From the NCBI RefSeq assembly GCF_026262505.1, contig NC_067205.1:23159585-23223584 (forward strand): a DNA stretch of 64,000 nucleotides. Direction: 5' to 3'. The notes below the pieces were generated by a model. That model worked only from the letters and a program-made list of their open reading frames with translations. It was not told where the DNA came from and searched no databases. This DNA comes from Trichomonas vaginalis G3. Its lineage: Eukaryota > Parabasalia > Trichomonadida > Trichomonadidae. Both the position numbers and the translations under genes were made by a program. The stretch's first letter is position 1, and each line of letters begins with the position of its first letter. Shown here one piece after another: positions 20,641 through 31,080 of this stretch.

Positions 20641-21411
20641 GGTTAAGTTGGGTAAGGTGGAACGCAGTGCCGCCGTACCCAAGATAGCCATACTAACTGT
20701 AGTGACACCTTCAGTTATTCAAAAATGTATGATTCTTACGTTTACAAAAAAGTCACTAAACCCGTCATATCTACTACTCAAATTAATTGAAATTCCGATC
20801 AAAAAAAATTCACAAATTGGATCAAAAAAATCGAATCTCAAGTTAAAAATAAAAAATTTCTACATTTTTATCAAATTTAGATTTTTTTTTCAAATCATGC
20901 GAATTGATTGAATAATTGCATATTTTATCCCATGCATCTAGAAGTATGTGTAATATTTTTGCTTTCATCAAGAAATTGTCGAATTTGATCTTAATTTTTT
21001 TGAAAAATATACTTTTAGAAAAAGAAATAGTGATTGAATAGCTGCCCATGCTGTAAAAGGGTTATTTTTACAAGTAAAAAAATTGTTATTTTTCGAGCAA
21101 GTCGAGGCTTTTTTACCATCTTATTTTTGAAAAATTTACGAAAAATTATATCTGAAAAAACGCTTCATTTTGATATCTTACAATGATAAAATACCAATGT
21201 TGCTGGGATATAATAGCTACACCTGGACATCTACTACATTAATGCGTATGACAGGTAAAGTTGATTTCAAAAGTATAGCCTGGAAAGATTACAATAAATC
21301 AACGATAATTCAAAAAATTTTCTTATAAGTTAACATAATAAAAATTTAATTTTTATATTGCTTGTATTATACTTAAGTATATAATATATTTAAATCTTAG
21401 AATGAAAATTC
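20641..21411. other. AT-rich DNA with one possible coding fragment
   Basis: A frame at about 21173-21328 (plus) reads like protein (contains PMLLGYNSYTWTSTTLMRM) and ends in TAA. It lacks a start and family resemblance and may be a gene scrap. Nothing else is recognised. Confidence 0.3.
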
Positions 21412-21520
21412 GGGACGCCCTAGCTATTCAATTTTCCCTTAGGACGCCCATAAACCTCTCAAAAATGTGATGTAAATATCACAATTTTGAGAAATTTACA
21501 CTAGGACGCCTTAGGACGCC
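21412..21520. repeat. Four AGGACGCC/GGGACGCC boxes around a 13-bp hairpin
   Basis: GGACGCC occurs at about 21413, 21442, 21504 and 21514. Between the second and third, CTCAAAAATGTGA (21458-21470) pairs with TCACAATTTTGAG (21479-21491) with one mismatch and an 8-base loop. The compact GC boxes stand out in AT-rich DNA. They may be the end of a mobile element or a cis element, and nothing decides between these. Confidence 0.5.
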
Positions 21521-21539
21521 AACCCCCTTTTTTACCAAA

Positions 21540-22896
21540 ATGATGATTGATATTAAAAGAAAGTGAATGTCATAAAACAATGATTGATATTAAAAGAAAG
21601 AGAATTCTATAAAACGATGGTTGATATTAAAAGAAAGAGAATGTCATAAAACAATTATCGATATTAAAAGAAAGTGAATCAAATAAAACGATGATTGATT
21701 TTAAAAGAATGAGAATTCTATAAAACGATGATTGATATTAAAAGAAAGGGAATGTAATAAAACGATGATTGATATTAAAAGAAAGGGAATGTAATAAAAC
21801 GATGATTGATATTAAAAGAAAGAGAATGTCATAAAACAATGATTGATATTAAAATAAAGTGAATGTCATAAAACAATTATTGATATTAAAAGAAAGTGAA
21901 TTTCATAGAACGATGATTGATATTAAAAGTAAGAGAATCAAATAAAACGATGATTGATATTAAAATAAAGTGAATGTCATAAAACGATGATTGATATTAA
22001 AAGAAAGAGAATGTCATAAAACAATGATTGATATTAAAAGAAAGTGAATGTCATAAAACAATTATTGATATTAAAAGAAAGTGAATTTCATAGAACGATG
22101 ATTGATATTAAAAGTAAGAGAATCAAATAAAACGATGATTGATATTAAAATAAAGTGAATGTCATAAAACGATGATTGATATTAAAAGAAAGAGAATGTC
22201 ATAAAACAATGATTGATATTAAAAGAAAGTGAATCAAATAAAACGATGATTGATATTAAAATAAAGTGAATGCCGTAAAATAATTATTGATATTAAAAGA
22301 AAGTTAATGTAATAAAATAATGATTGATATTAAAAGAAAGTTAATGTCATAAAACAATGATTGATATTAAAAGAAAGTGAATTCTATAAAACGATGATTG
22401 ATATTAAAAGAAAGTTAATAAGTTTAATATTGATATCTGCTCCATGTTCAATTAATAATTTGATAATTTCGTGTGCATTTTGTTTAATTGCAATGCTAAG
22501 TGGACATTCGTTAATATAAAAAGAACTTCATAAAACGATGGTTGATATTAAAAGAAAGAGAATGTCATAAAACAATTATCGATATTAAAAGAAAGTGAAT
22601 CAAATAAAACGATGATTGATTTTAAAAGAATGAGAATTCTATAAAACGATGATTGATATTAAAAGAAAGGGAATGTAATAAAACGATGATTGATATTAAA
22701 AGAAAGGGAATGTAATAAAACGATGATTGATATTAAAAGAAAGAGAATGTTATAAAACAATGATTGATATTAAAAGAAAGTGAATGTCATAAAACAATGA
22801 TTGATATTAAAATAAAGTGAATTAAATAAAACGATGATTGATATTAAAAGAAAGTGAACTTCATAAAACGATGATTGATATTAAAAGAAAGAGAAT
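21540..22896. repeat. 37-bp minisatellite, about 34 units in two blocks
   Basis: The unit is like GATGATTGATATTAAAAGAAAGAGAATGTCATAAAAC with variants (GTCAT, TTCAT, CAAAT, TAATA). The two blocks (about 21540-22424 and about 22526-22896) are split by a 100-base ankyrin-coding island. Higher-order structure is visible. The variant order at 21617-21840 repeats at 22538-22760, and a five-unit (185 bp) block repeats within 21900-22200. Since 37 is not a multiple of 3, no frame persists through it. Confidence 0.95.
22425..22525 (-). pseudogene. Ankyrin-repeat coding island inside the minisatellite
   Basis: On the minus strand about 31 codons read CPLSIAIKQNAHEIIKL and end LLIEHGADINIK, a near-complete ankyrin repeat. 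It is flanked on both sides by minisatellite and detached from the larger ankyrin gene at 22861-24134. It looks like a stranded repeat of that same gene. Confidence 0.75.
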
Positions 22897-24134
22897 AAAT
22901 TTATTGTTCACGCTATTTCCATTTTGAATTAGATATGATGCAGTATCAAAATTCCCATAATACAAAAATTTTGCTATTCCTGAGGAAGGATGTTGATCAA
23001 AACTTCTTGAAGGATAATTACGGTGAATCAATGCAATGTCAATTAAACCTTTAAATGATTGACCAGCGTTTAGCATTTGTGCGAAAATTATTTTATTTCC
23101 ACCTTCACAAGCAAATTTTGCAGTATTTTTAGTATATTTTGCACCTTTATTTTTCAAGTATATAAAACATAACTCTGATCCAAATTTGCATGCACACTCA
23201 AGAGGTGTTAAACCATCGCATCTCTCATTAATATCTAAGTTTGGGAATTTGCTTTTAAGATCATCGATTTTATCCCAAGCGATAAAATATAAAAGGCTAT
23301 CTTTTCTATAGATATTAAGAATGTTTTCTTCCTTTTTTTTAGGTTTGAAATCTTTAAAATGAAAACCTGTATAGAATAATAATGTTGCTAAATCATGATT
23401 TCCTGGTTTGATAATTAAAGAAAACTCCTTTGAAATATCTTGATAAAATTTTGCATATTCAGCAATATTCTTGAGGCGAAGTGTTGAAATAGTATCAATT
23501 AAATGAAGTGCCATTTTGAGAGGAATTTTTTTGGTTTTAATGAGTTCAATTATCTGTTTTGTGGATTCTGTGATATTGTTAGTATTGAGATTCCAAATAA
23601 TTTTTGAAGCTTGATCTGGATATTTGAATTCTTTAAGTAGATTCGCATCGGTGGGTTTTTCTTCATTAATTTGAGATATTATACTTTCTTTTTCTTTGAG
23701 TTCGAATTTAAGTAATTGTATTTTGTTGTCACTTTTTTGTTTTGCTTTTTGAATGGAGTTGAACTCTGCTTGAAGTTTTTGGATTTTTATTGTTGATTCT
23801 GAAATAACTTTATCAGTTTCATCTAAAAAACAATAATTCCATCTAACATCGATAATTTCATGTATTTTCGAACAGATTTAAGTATTGAAATAACTTCTTG
23901 GTAATTGCGAATTGAAACATTAGTGTTTCGAGCGCATTCATATAGCTCATTTTCATCAAGGGTAGATTCAGATTGTTTAAGAAGAGTAATGAAATCTTCT
24001 GATGTAAAGTTCGCTAATTTTAAGATTTTCTTTAAATCTTTGAGTTCAAAAATATCAAAAAGCTTATCCTCTTGAATATAATCTTTGATATGGGCAGCCA
24101 AATATTCATAATTCGGGATTAGTTTATGACTCAT
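22861..24134 (-). pseudogene. DUF3447/ankyrin-type protein gene, frameshifted and cut by minisatellite
   Basis: ATG 24134 opens a helical N-terminal domain typical of trichomonad ankyrin proteins (YLAAHIKDYIQE, YECARNTNVSIRNYQEVISI). The frame stops at 23823 in GTTTTTTAG. One more T in that run would continue directly into LDETDKV and a coiled coil. Ankyrin-like sequence then follows to 22861 (CDGLTPLECACKFGSELC, GGNKIIFAQMLNAG, NFDTASYLIQNG). The last 12 residues come from minisatellite. So there is one homopolymer frameshift (or a base-call error) plus loss of the 3' ankyrin repeats. Confidence 0.75.
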
Positions 24135-26913
24135 CTAAAAAAAATCTTTTACACTTTTCAAATAACCACACAATTTTTGAATAGTATTCAAAATAAAAAT
24201 CCAATATTCTATTGAAAAAGTGCAAATAAAATGATAAAATGAATTAATGATAAATATCAAATTCTCAAATTAGCTTTAAACGAAGTGTAAGAAGGTATAA
24301 ATAAAGGTCTTTCGAAATTCTATTGCATTCAAATATTAACAAAAGTTTTCTTAATAATTTTCCCTCAATTTTTTGTAAACATCTGAAAAATAAGTGATAA
24401 AAGTCGAAGTCTTTACTCGGGATTAATAACAAACCCCCATGAATAACTGAGTAATGGAGGTAGGCATACTATCATGTTATGGTAATTTTGGATTAATTAA
24501 TACGGAGGGAAAATGTAAACATCACAAAAATAACGTTATTAGAACAAGAATGTATGGATTATTCGGATTCTTGTTACTCAATATAAAGGTGGTCTATCGT
24601 CTATCGGGCACCCTTAATCAAAACAATAAATGTTTTATATTTAATATAATTAGTCGCCATTAAATTCATATAGCATCTTGCATCTATTATTATATCATTG
24701 CAATCATTACAAAATGCACGTTATTATATTTGGGAATTCAATAACGCGACTTATTCACAAGATCAATAAATCAGATCACAAAATCCTGCATCAGGTTTGA
24801 AATGTATATATATATATATAATACAAATAAAGCTTACATCCTCAATATTATATTCTATCAGTATTAGCCAAATCGTATGAAAAAATTACCATTTTTTTCG
24901 AAATATTACAACAGTAGCAACCTTACGTATTACCAATGATAACCAAAGTGTTATTTTGGCATAAAAAATTTAAAACGATATTAAAACAACAGATAGACTA
25001 GTCATTCTGATATAGTATTATGCATACTATCATGTGATAAAAACTCAAATATCTCAGCTTGACTTCCGTTTGATTATGAGATACAGAACTAATGTTTCAT
25101 GTTCTGTAGCCATAGTCACTAATTGATAACATTATTATGATAAGAAATCTAAATGTGCGATTTTATTATACATTTGATTCGGATTTATTATCGAAATGCA
25201 AATCACAATATATTTCTTGAACTCATTTGTGAATAAAATTATGATATTATTGATTGTTTTCTAGATATTTACAATGGTTTCTAAACAAGTGAAGATAATC
25301 CTTAATTTGAACCAGAATTAATTTTATATTCCTAACAATGGCAGTTTCTCTATATAGAATTATATATCATTTTTGATAATAAACTATGACTGATTTATAA
25401 TTTTGGAATGTAAACTTCTTTTCTTTATCTTTGAAAAAATGTTAATTGATTTTGCTGTATAATTGACATACCTTAGTCGAAAAATTATAGAATAACAAAA
25501 ATAAAAAGGTTTAATCGATTTGGAACACAATGAAAATGTTTTGTTTCTCTGTAAATTTTCATTTTTCGATTTTTTTAACCACATTTTTCCAAAAAAAATC
25601 GAGAATTGAAAAAAACATTATTATTTTATAGAAAATTGCTTAGGCATTTTCTAAAATAGAAAAAAATTGGAGAAATTCATCAAGTAGAACTTCGTTCTAG
25701 GTGTCCAAAGCAATTGCTTTCAGTCAAAAAAGCCTCGAAATTTTTAAATGTTGATATTGATTTTCATCAATCACATAATATCGATTGTTTGCAGTCGATG
25801 CCATCACATGTTATTAAACTTTAATATATTTGAACACACTACAAATCGTTTTCGAAACTTATCAAAATTTCGCGCAATTTAACAATACTCCAACTATCAT
25901 ACACAGTTCCTATTACTGCATTCTCATTTTAAGAAGAAAGGATTATTAAAATTTAAGATCTAACGATTTATTTACCCAATTCGAAAAATATTTTCAATTA
26001 AAAATCCTTATTTGTGCATATTTTATATGCAGATGCAGAAAGAAAATCGAGTAAAGTGTTGCTTCAAAAAAATACCTGCAAGTAGCCGAATCAATAAACA
26101 ATTTACTTTTTAAGCATCGAATTTTGCTCGTCTTGAGTGACTTTTTTTGTGCAATTTTCATAATATGATAAAGTATATGCGTTTTCAAGTAAAATATGCA
26201 TATTTTAGAAGATCATAATATATCTCGAAATCAAACGAAAGTCATTCTATGAGTCCATACACACTATTACTATACTTCATATGTCAAGCATAATGGGAAC
26301 AATTTTGGTCGATATCTTTGTTGTGGACGAAGCCCCCTTTGATAAAAGCCGAAAAAGTTTCTGTAGATGACTCTGTTGTTGTTGTTGGATGGTCGGATTT
26401 GGATTGATTTTTAATAAGGAATTGATTGGCACTTTTATTGTTGAAACCACAAATTGACAAACCTTTCAAATTTCACCGCTACAAAACATTTTGATATATT
26501 TTTGATCTATAATAGAATGCAAATGAATTGTTCAAATCCTTTTTTCAATAAATGGTCTTGAAAATTGAAATAAAACTGAAAATTTATCTAGCCAGTTCAT
26601 TAATCATCCAAATCAGATATATTTTGAAAATATGTAATAATCTTAAAAATCAGTTTAGCAAATTTGACAAATAACAGTTTGATTAAATTTTCATTGGCTG
26701 AATACTTCAGGCTATTACCCCAATTTCTCTTACCAAAACATGTTCCCAATGATTTGATCCATATCCGCTTACACATACTGCATAATACTGTCATATTCAT
26801 CGAATAAAAAAGGCCACAGCGTGAAAAATTTATTGTCATTATTGGATCTACAAGACAAGATCAAAAAAATTACATACAAATCAATATCAAAACAAATTTA
26901 TATTAACAAACAA
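24135..26913. other. 2.8 kb AT-rich gene-poor region
   Basis: There is no convincing gene. A (TA)n stretch is at about 24807-24822. A degenerate inverted pair is the only structure noted: GACTTCCGTTTGATTATGAG (about 25061) against the reverse complement of CTCGAAATCAAACGAAAGTC (about 26224-26243). Short frames at 24454, 25384, 25994, 26284 and 26600 have no family resemblance. Confidence 0.5.
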
Positions 26914-27355
26914 CTATGCCTCGCCGCCACGTACAATGTGGGCGGGGAGTTTGATTCCAGGTAGGAAATCCATAGGAAGAGTATCCGCAACCTTCATAAC
27001 TCTATCATAAACGCTCATTTCAGGGCCTTCTGTTGGATATACTCGTGTGAAATTCGAAGATTGGTAAGCTTTTTCCCTTTCTTCTTTAATTACATCAGCC
27101 ATGTCGAAACTTGATGCATAAGCTGACCATTGTTCGCTATTCCATGCCCATCCACGACAGTCAATCGCCTTTTGAACAATACTCAATGGGGCCGCGATCC
27201 TCATTGCTTCGGCCAACATAGATACTTTCATGCGTCTCTCAGGTCCACGATAATAATCGAGAGAAGGACGATAGTTAATTTCCAAAACATGAGGATTTGC
27301 GTCTTCATCGAGTAAAACATCGAAGCCAAACACTTGGAAGCAGCGACTGTAGCAC
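26914..27355 (-). pseudogene. Tubulin-tyrosine-ligase-like (TTLL) C-terminal fragment
   Basis: TTLL enzymes ligate Tyr, Glu or Gly to tubulin. The frame reads CFQVFGFDVLLDEDANPHVL then EINYRPSLDYY. This is the TTLL ATP/Mg end of the catalytic domain (GFDVLLD, LEIN.RPS), followed by about 95 residues of C-terminal extension ending IVRGGEA. The frame has no ATG before FGFDV, and the N-terminal two thirds of the domain are missing. At about 27355 the sequence switches to an unrelated gene on the other strand. It is therefore a truncated, presumably inactive fragment. Confidence 0.8.
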
Positions 27356-27357
27356 CA

Positions 27358-28333
27358 TTTCGGACATTGGAAGAAGATGAAAAAGATGAATCATCTTATT
27401 ACAAAAATAAAGTCGTCTTTCTTTCAAAGGAGGATGCATTTCGAAATCCAATTGGAAGCCTTGGATGGAAATATCCATTTGTTGTAGCATTGTTATCTCT
27501 TCTAGAACTTGTTAAAACAGCTTTGAATTCCATTGGTTTAATATTTTGCAATGCTTCTGTCATTTTAGTTTTACGAGGTTTCTTTGCTTCTTCACAATGT
27601 TCACATCATGGGCAATTCTCAAAAAGAAGCCAAAACAGAGGCACGTAATTGGTGTTTCATTTGCATTTGCAGGTTTGGTTTTTGTTGGTGGATCAGTCAT
27701 TGGTTGGAAGAATTCATTTGGCAAAAAAGTCAAATTTGCGTCCAAATCTTTATTAGGAATTGCAATTGCATTATGTGGGCAATTCGTAGCATCAATTCAT
27801 TTTGTTTTGGAAGAGAAACTAATGAAAGGAGTTGAGAAACCAGTTCCACCTATATTCATCATTGGATCAGAAGGAATTGCTGGAATTGTAATATCACTTG
27901 CAATTTTTTTGCAAATTACAACTGAATTCATGGAAAAGATCATGGATCATATGAGAACTTAAAGAATTCATATTACATGACGTTTCATAATCATAAGATT
28001 CTCAGTCTCCAAATTGTTACATTCTTTTCAATTATGATGTATAATTGGTCCGGAATTCTTTATACAAAAATGGTTTCTGCAACTTCAAGATCATTAGTTG
28101 CAGCAACGGTTACAATTCTTGTTTGGATTATCATGTTGATTCTTCATTACACAACTCACCACTATGATGAGAGTATCTCATTATGGTCAATAATGGAAAT
28201 ATTTGGATTTATTCTTATGGTAACTGGAACATCAATTTATAACAATGTGATGGATATTGGAGATAAAATCATTGAAAAAATACGGCTCACTAAAAGTGAA
28301 TCCGGAGATAAAGAAGAAGAAAAAGAAATATGA
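27358..28333 (+). pseudogene. SLC35F6-like drug/metabolite-superfamily transporter, broken
   Basis: The frames together show a multi-pass EamA/SLC35F-type transporter: NASVILVLRGFF, GVSFAFAGLVFVGG, LLGIAIALCGQFVASIHFVL, EKLMKGVEKPVPP, and the last helices WSGILYTKMVSATSRSL and IFGFILMVTGTSIYN. The tail is charged. The reading shifts at about 27585 and again between about 27958 and 27977, and the N-terminal helices are absent because the sequence joins the TTLL fragment at about 27355. The product would be a Golgi/vesicle nucleotide-sugar-type carrier, but this copy is a pseudogene unless the breaks are sequence errors. Confidence 0.75.
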
Positions 28334-28829
28334 TCTTATTTAGCTTAAAATTGTGTTAAGAATCCTTTGCATTTTTTAGACATCAAGATCTATTAAAAAC
28401 ATTATTCTATCGATTATATATATTTTTCAGGCTTTTTCTTGCTTAAAATTGGCTCATTTTTAATCATTCAGTGAATTTATGAAGTCTCGAGAGCCCTATT
28501 GAATAAGTATAACCATAGCTACTTATCCACTATTTTTCTTATTCTAGAAAATTAGTGCATAATCTATTGTTTTCTAAAATATCTTTGAAATTTTAGATAG
28601 GAAGATAAAGAACTTATTTCTTTCGATATTAGGCTAAGCATTAATATATTGATTCCAACAAAAATCAAATTAAATGTCAATTTATATTAGATTAAAGCTT
28701 ATTCAAGAACTTCAACTATGAATCAAATAATAAATAATACTGAGCTTACTCATTATTATAGTAAGACTATTTTAAACAGATTTTCTCTAAAAAAATGATG
28801 AAATTTCTAAAAATTTACAAACATAATAT
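28334..28829. other. AT-rich intergenic DNA, nothing recognised
   Basis: No gene or repeat was identified. Confidence 0.5.
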
Positions 28830-30284
28830 TTAATAACAATATCTTTCTTCTTCTAATACTTCTCCAGTCAAACAATCTACTTTTGAAGTTAGAGGAGGAC
28901 AATTATTTCTGAATATTCCAGCAAGTGCGTTTCCAACCAAATCTGGATTGACAATAAATTCTCCTTTAATTATATCAGAACAATGGTAATCATCGCAAAA
29001 GTAAGAAGTGCAATTTGAAGCTTTTTGTTTCGGAAATACCTGAACTGCTCGTAAACCATCCTTAGAAGCATCAGATATCCAATCAGAACACGATAGTCCC
29101 TTTGGAACTACAGATATCAATGTCGTATTCATGAAAACTGTTGCGATCATTGAATCTGTTTGGACTCCAACGATGAATTGAGGTTCATACTTCATGTTCA
29201 GTAGTCCTTTGGCCGTATGTTTCTTATCCGCGTAGACTATTTCGCATCTCACGCAGAAATCTAATATGGAATCAACTAATGAGTCAATTTCTTTGATTGT
29301 AGAGTCTGAATTCAGCACATATATCTCCTGTTTGCGTTGTTTGATATTTCTGATCAATGGTCTGACCTTTGTTGCGTCAGATTTGAAATTATTTATCATC
29401 AAATTTCGGAAACATTTTTGATCTCTGCCCGAAACAACAACATCCAGGTTATTTGCGATATTCAGCTGATTCAGGTAGTTACGTTCGTCGAATACAATCG
29501 TTTGGAATGTCTTGTATTGGTCGCATTGTTCCAAAAAATCTTTAATTGTCAAATACATGTTTTCCTTTTGCCTCACGAACGCGGCTTTGAATATTTCTTC
29601 TTCCATATTCACTCTGCCGTACCTGGATACGTGCTCAAAAACGCCAGATAAGTCGTAAGGAAGAAATCCTGGATTTTGGTGTGGAATTTCTTCGAAATTC
29701 GCTTGTATTCTGCTGTTTTTAACGCATACATTGTAAAAGATACAATACTTGCCTGTCTTATTCTCATTGCAATAGATATAAGAAGAAGATTTTGAATCAT
29801 TTGCAATTGAAAACTTAAATACTCGGCTAATTGGCCGATTATTGTACTTGATAACTGCATATATTATTCCTCGTACAGGAATATTGAATGAAAATGTGAT
29901 ATTTTTGTCATTCATTTTAACATCATTTGCTGCGCTTATTCTTTTAGTAAAATTGAATCCACCGTTTGTGGCTTCAAGAACCAAATGACTTATCAAGTTC
30001 TCTCTAGTAATATTGAATATATAATCAACATGAATTTCTGCAGTAAGAGTATTTTTGCCTGTTTGTCTGATTTCAAGGAATTTAAATGCTGAATATGGAT
30101 TTCTGGTTCTATTTAGATATGCAAATTTTAAAAATGAAGAATCTGAATAAATTGATCCTGAAAGTAACGCAATTATAATACATGTAAGCCAAAATGCATA
30201 CCCACTACATCTGTAATAATCTATTTCTATTATTGCATCGTCGAAAGAAGCTTCTTTTTCATCAGTTTTCCATCGACGTTCCAT
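28830..30284 (-). CDS. Type II membrane protein, possibly a GT61-like glycosyltransferase
   Basis: The 484-residue product has a short acidic cytosolic start, then one membrane segment at about 30-47 (FWLTCIIIALLSGSIY). A large lumenal domain with several N-glycosylation sequons and paired Cys follows. CIFYNVCVKN (about residue 182) and FIVGVQTDSMIATVFMNTTL with ISVVPKG (about 375-405) recall the family-61 glycosyltransferase (EOGT/xylosyltransferase) pattern. There the region reads as GxHGAxLTNxLFM. The catalytic-type His is not conserved here (QTDSM), so the assignment is tentative. The stop lies in TTATTAAATA (TAAA context). It is the first of a run of minus-strand genes. Confidence 0.55.
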   Translation of the reverse strand: MERRWKTDEKEASFDDAIIEIDYYRCSGYAFWLTCIIIALLSGSIYSDSSFLKFAYLNRTRNPYSAFKFLEIRQTGKNTLTAEIHVDYIFNITRENLISHLVLEATNGGFNFTKRISAANDVKMNDKNITFSFNIPVRGIIYAVIKYNNRPISRVFKFSIANDSKSSSYIYCNENKTGKYCIFYNVCVKNSRIQANFEEIPHQNPGFLPYDLSGVFEHVSRYGRVNMEEEIFKAAFVRQKENMYLTIKDFLEQCDQYKTFQTIVFDERNYLNQLNIANNLDVVVSGRDQKCFRNLMINNFKSDATKVRPLIRNIKQRKQEIYVLNSDSTIKEIDSLVDSILDFCVRCEIVYADKKHTAKGLLNMKYEPQFIVGVQTDSMIATVFMNTTLISVVPKGLSCSDWISDASKDGLRAVQVFPKQKASNCTSYFCDDYHCSDIIKGEFIVNPDLVGNALAGIFRNNCPPLTSKVDCLTGEVLEEERYCY

Positions 30285-31003
30285 AGAAAAAGGCCAATAT
30301 AATTCGAATTTGATATTTTATCCATCAAAATGGTATTTATGAATAGAAAACTAGTATAGTGAATTAAAAAAATTTTCCACTCCTTGAATTCGGAAAAATC
30401 AAATGAAAGATGAAAGAAAACATCTTGTAAGTAATTACTTGGATGAAACGGCTATACTGGAGATATGGTGAAAATATTGCATTCATGATATAACATAATA
30501 TAGCAGATCAGAAATTTCACTATGAATATCATGTATTTTTATATGCACATCAATTCCAATTGAATAGAAATTTGATCATCATAATGATTTTCAATTTCAC
30601 ATAATAAATTTTTGCTTTTGTAACTCATGAATAATTCCATATACCCAGACAAGCAAATAATACAATAAAATCACAAAAAATGTTAATTTATCATACAACG
30701 ATAGTTTGTACGAATGTATTCATATGAATGAACAAAATCATAATAAAAATTCAAAGTTAAAAATCATAAAATTATTCCGAATATTTTTGAGAATAAGCAC
30801 ATGAGTGTTAAGTAACATATAAAGAAAATGTTTCCTTTTGAAATTTAGTATATTTCAAATTGTGATTCAAATTTAGATAATATTTTTGGATTTACATGTG
30901 TTATTTTATACATATAAAATTAAAAATGAACATCTGAACCTTGATGATATGATCATTGTTATATTAATGAATTCTTGATAAGAATAGAAAATTAATATTT
31001 TTA
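30285..31003. other. AT-rich intergenic DNA, nothing recognised
   Basis: No gene was identified up to the inverted repeat that starts at 31004. Confidence 0.5.
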
Positions 31004-31080
31004 GTCGCGAAGCATGTTAAAAGTGCAATAAAAGTATATATACATGCACATAATATGTTCATACTCAAAATATTACTTGA

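Noticed and set aside
21540-22896. 37-bp repeats as a CRISPR array
   Set aside because: The units are contiguous without unique spacers, they show satellite-type higher-order repeats, and the context is eukaryotic.
24454-24663. 69-codon frame in the gene-poor region
   Set aside because: The composition looks random and no motif or 3' signal is present.
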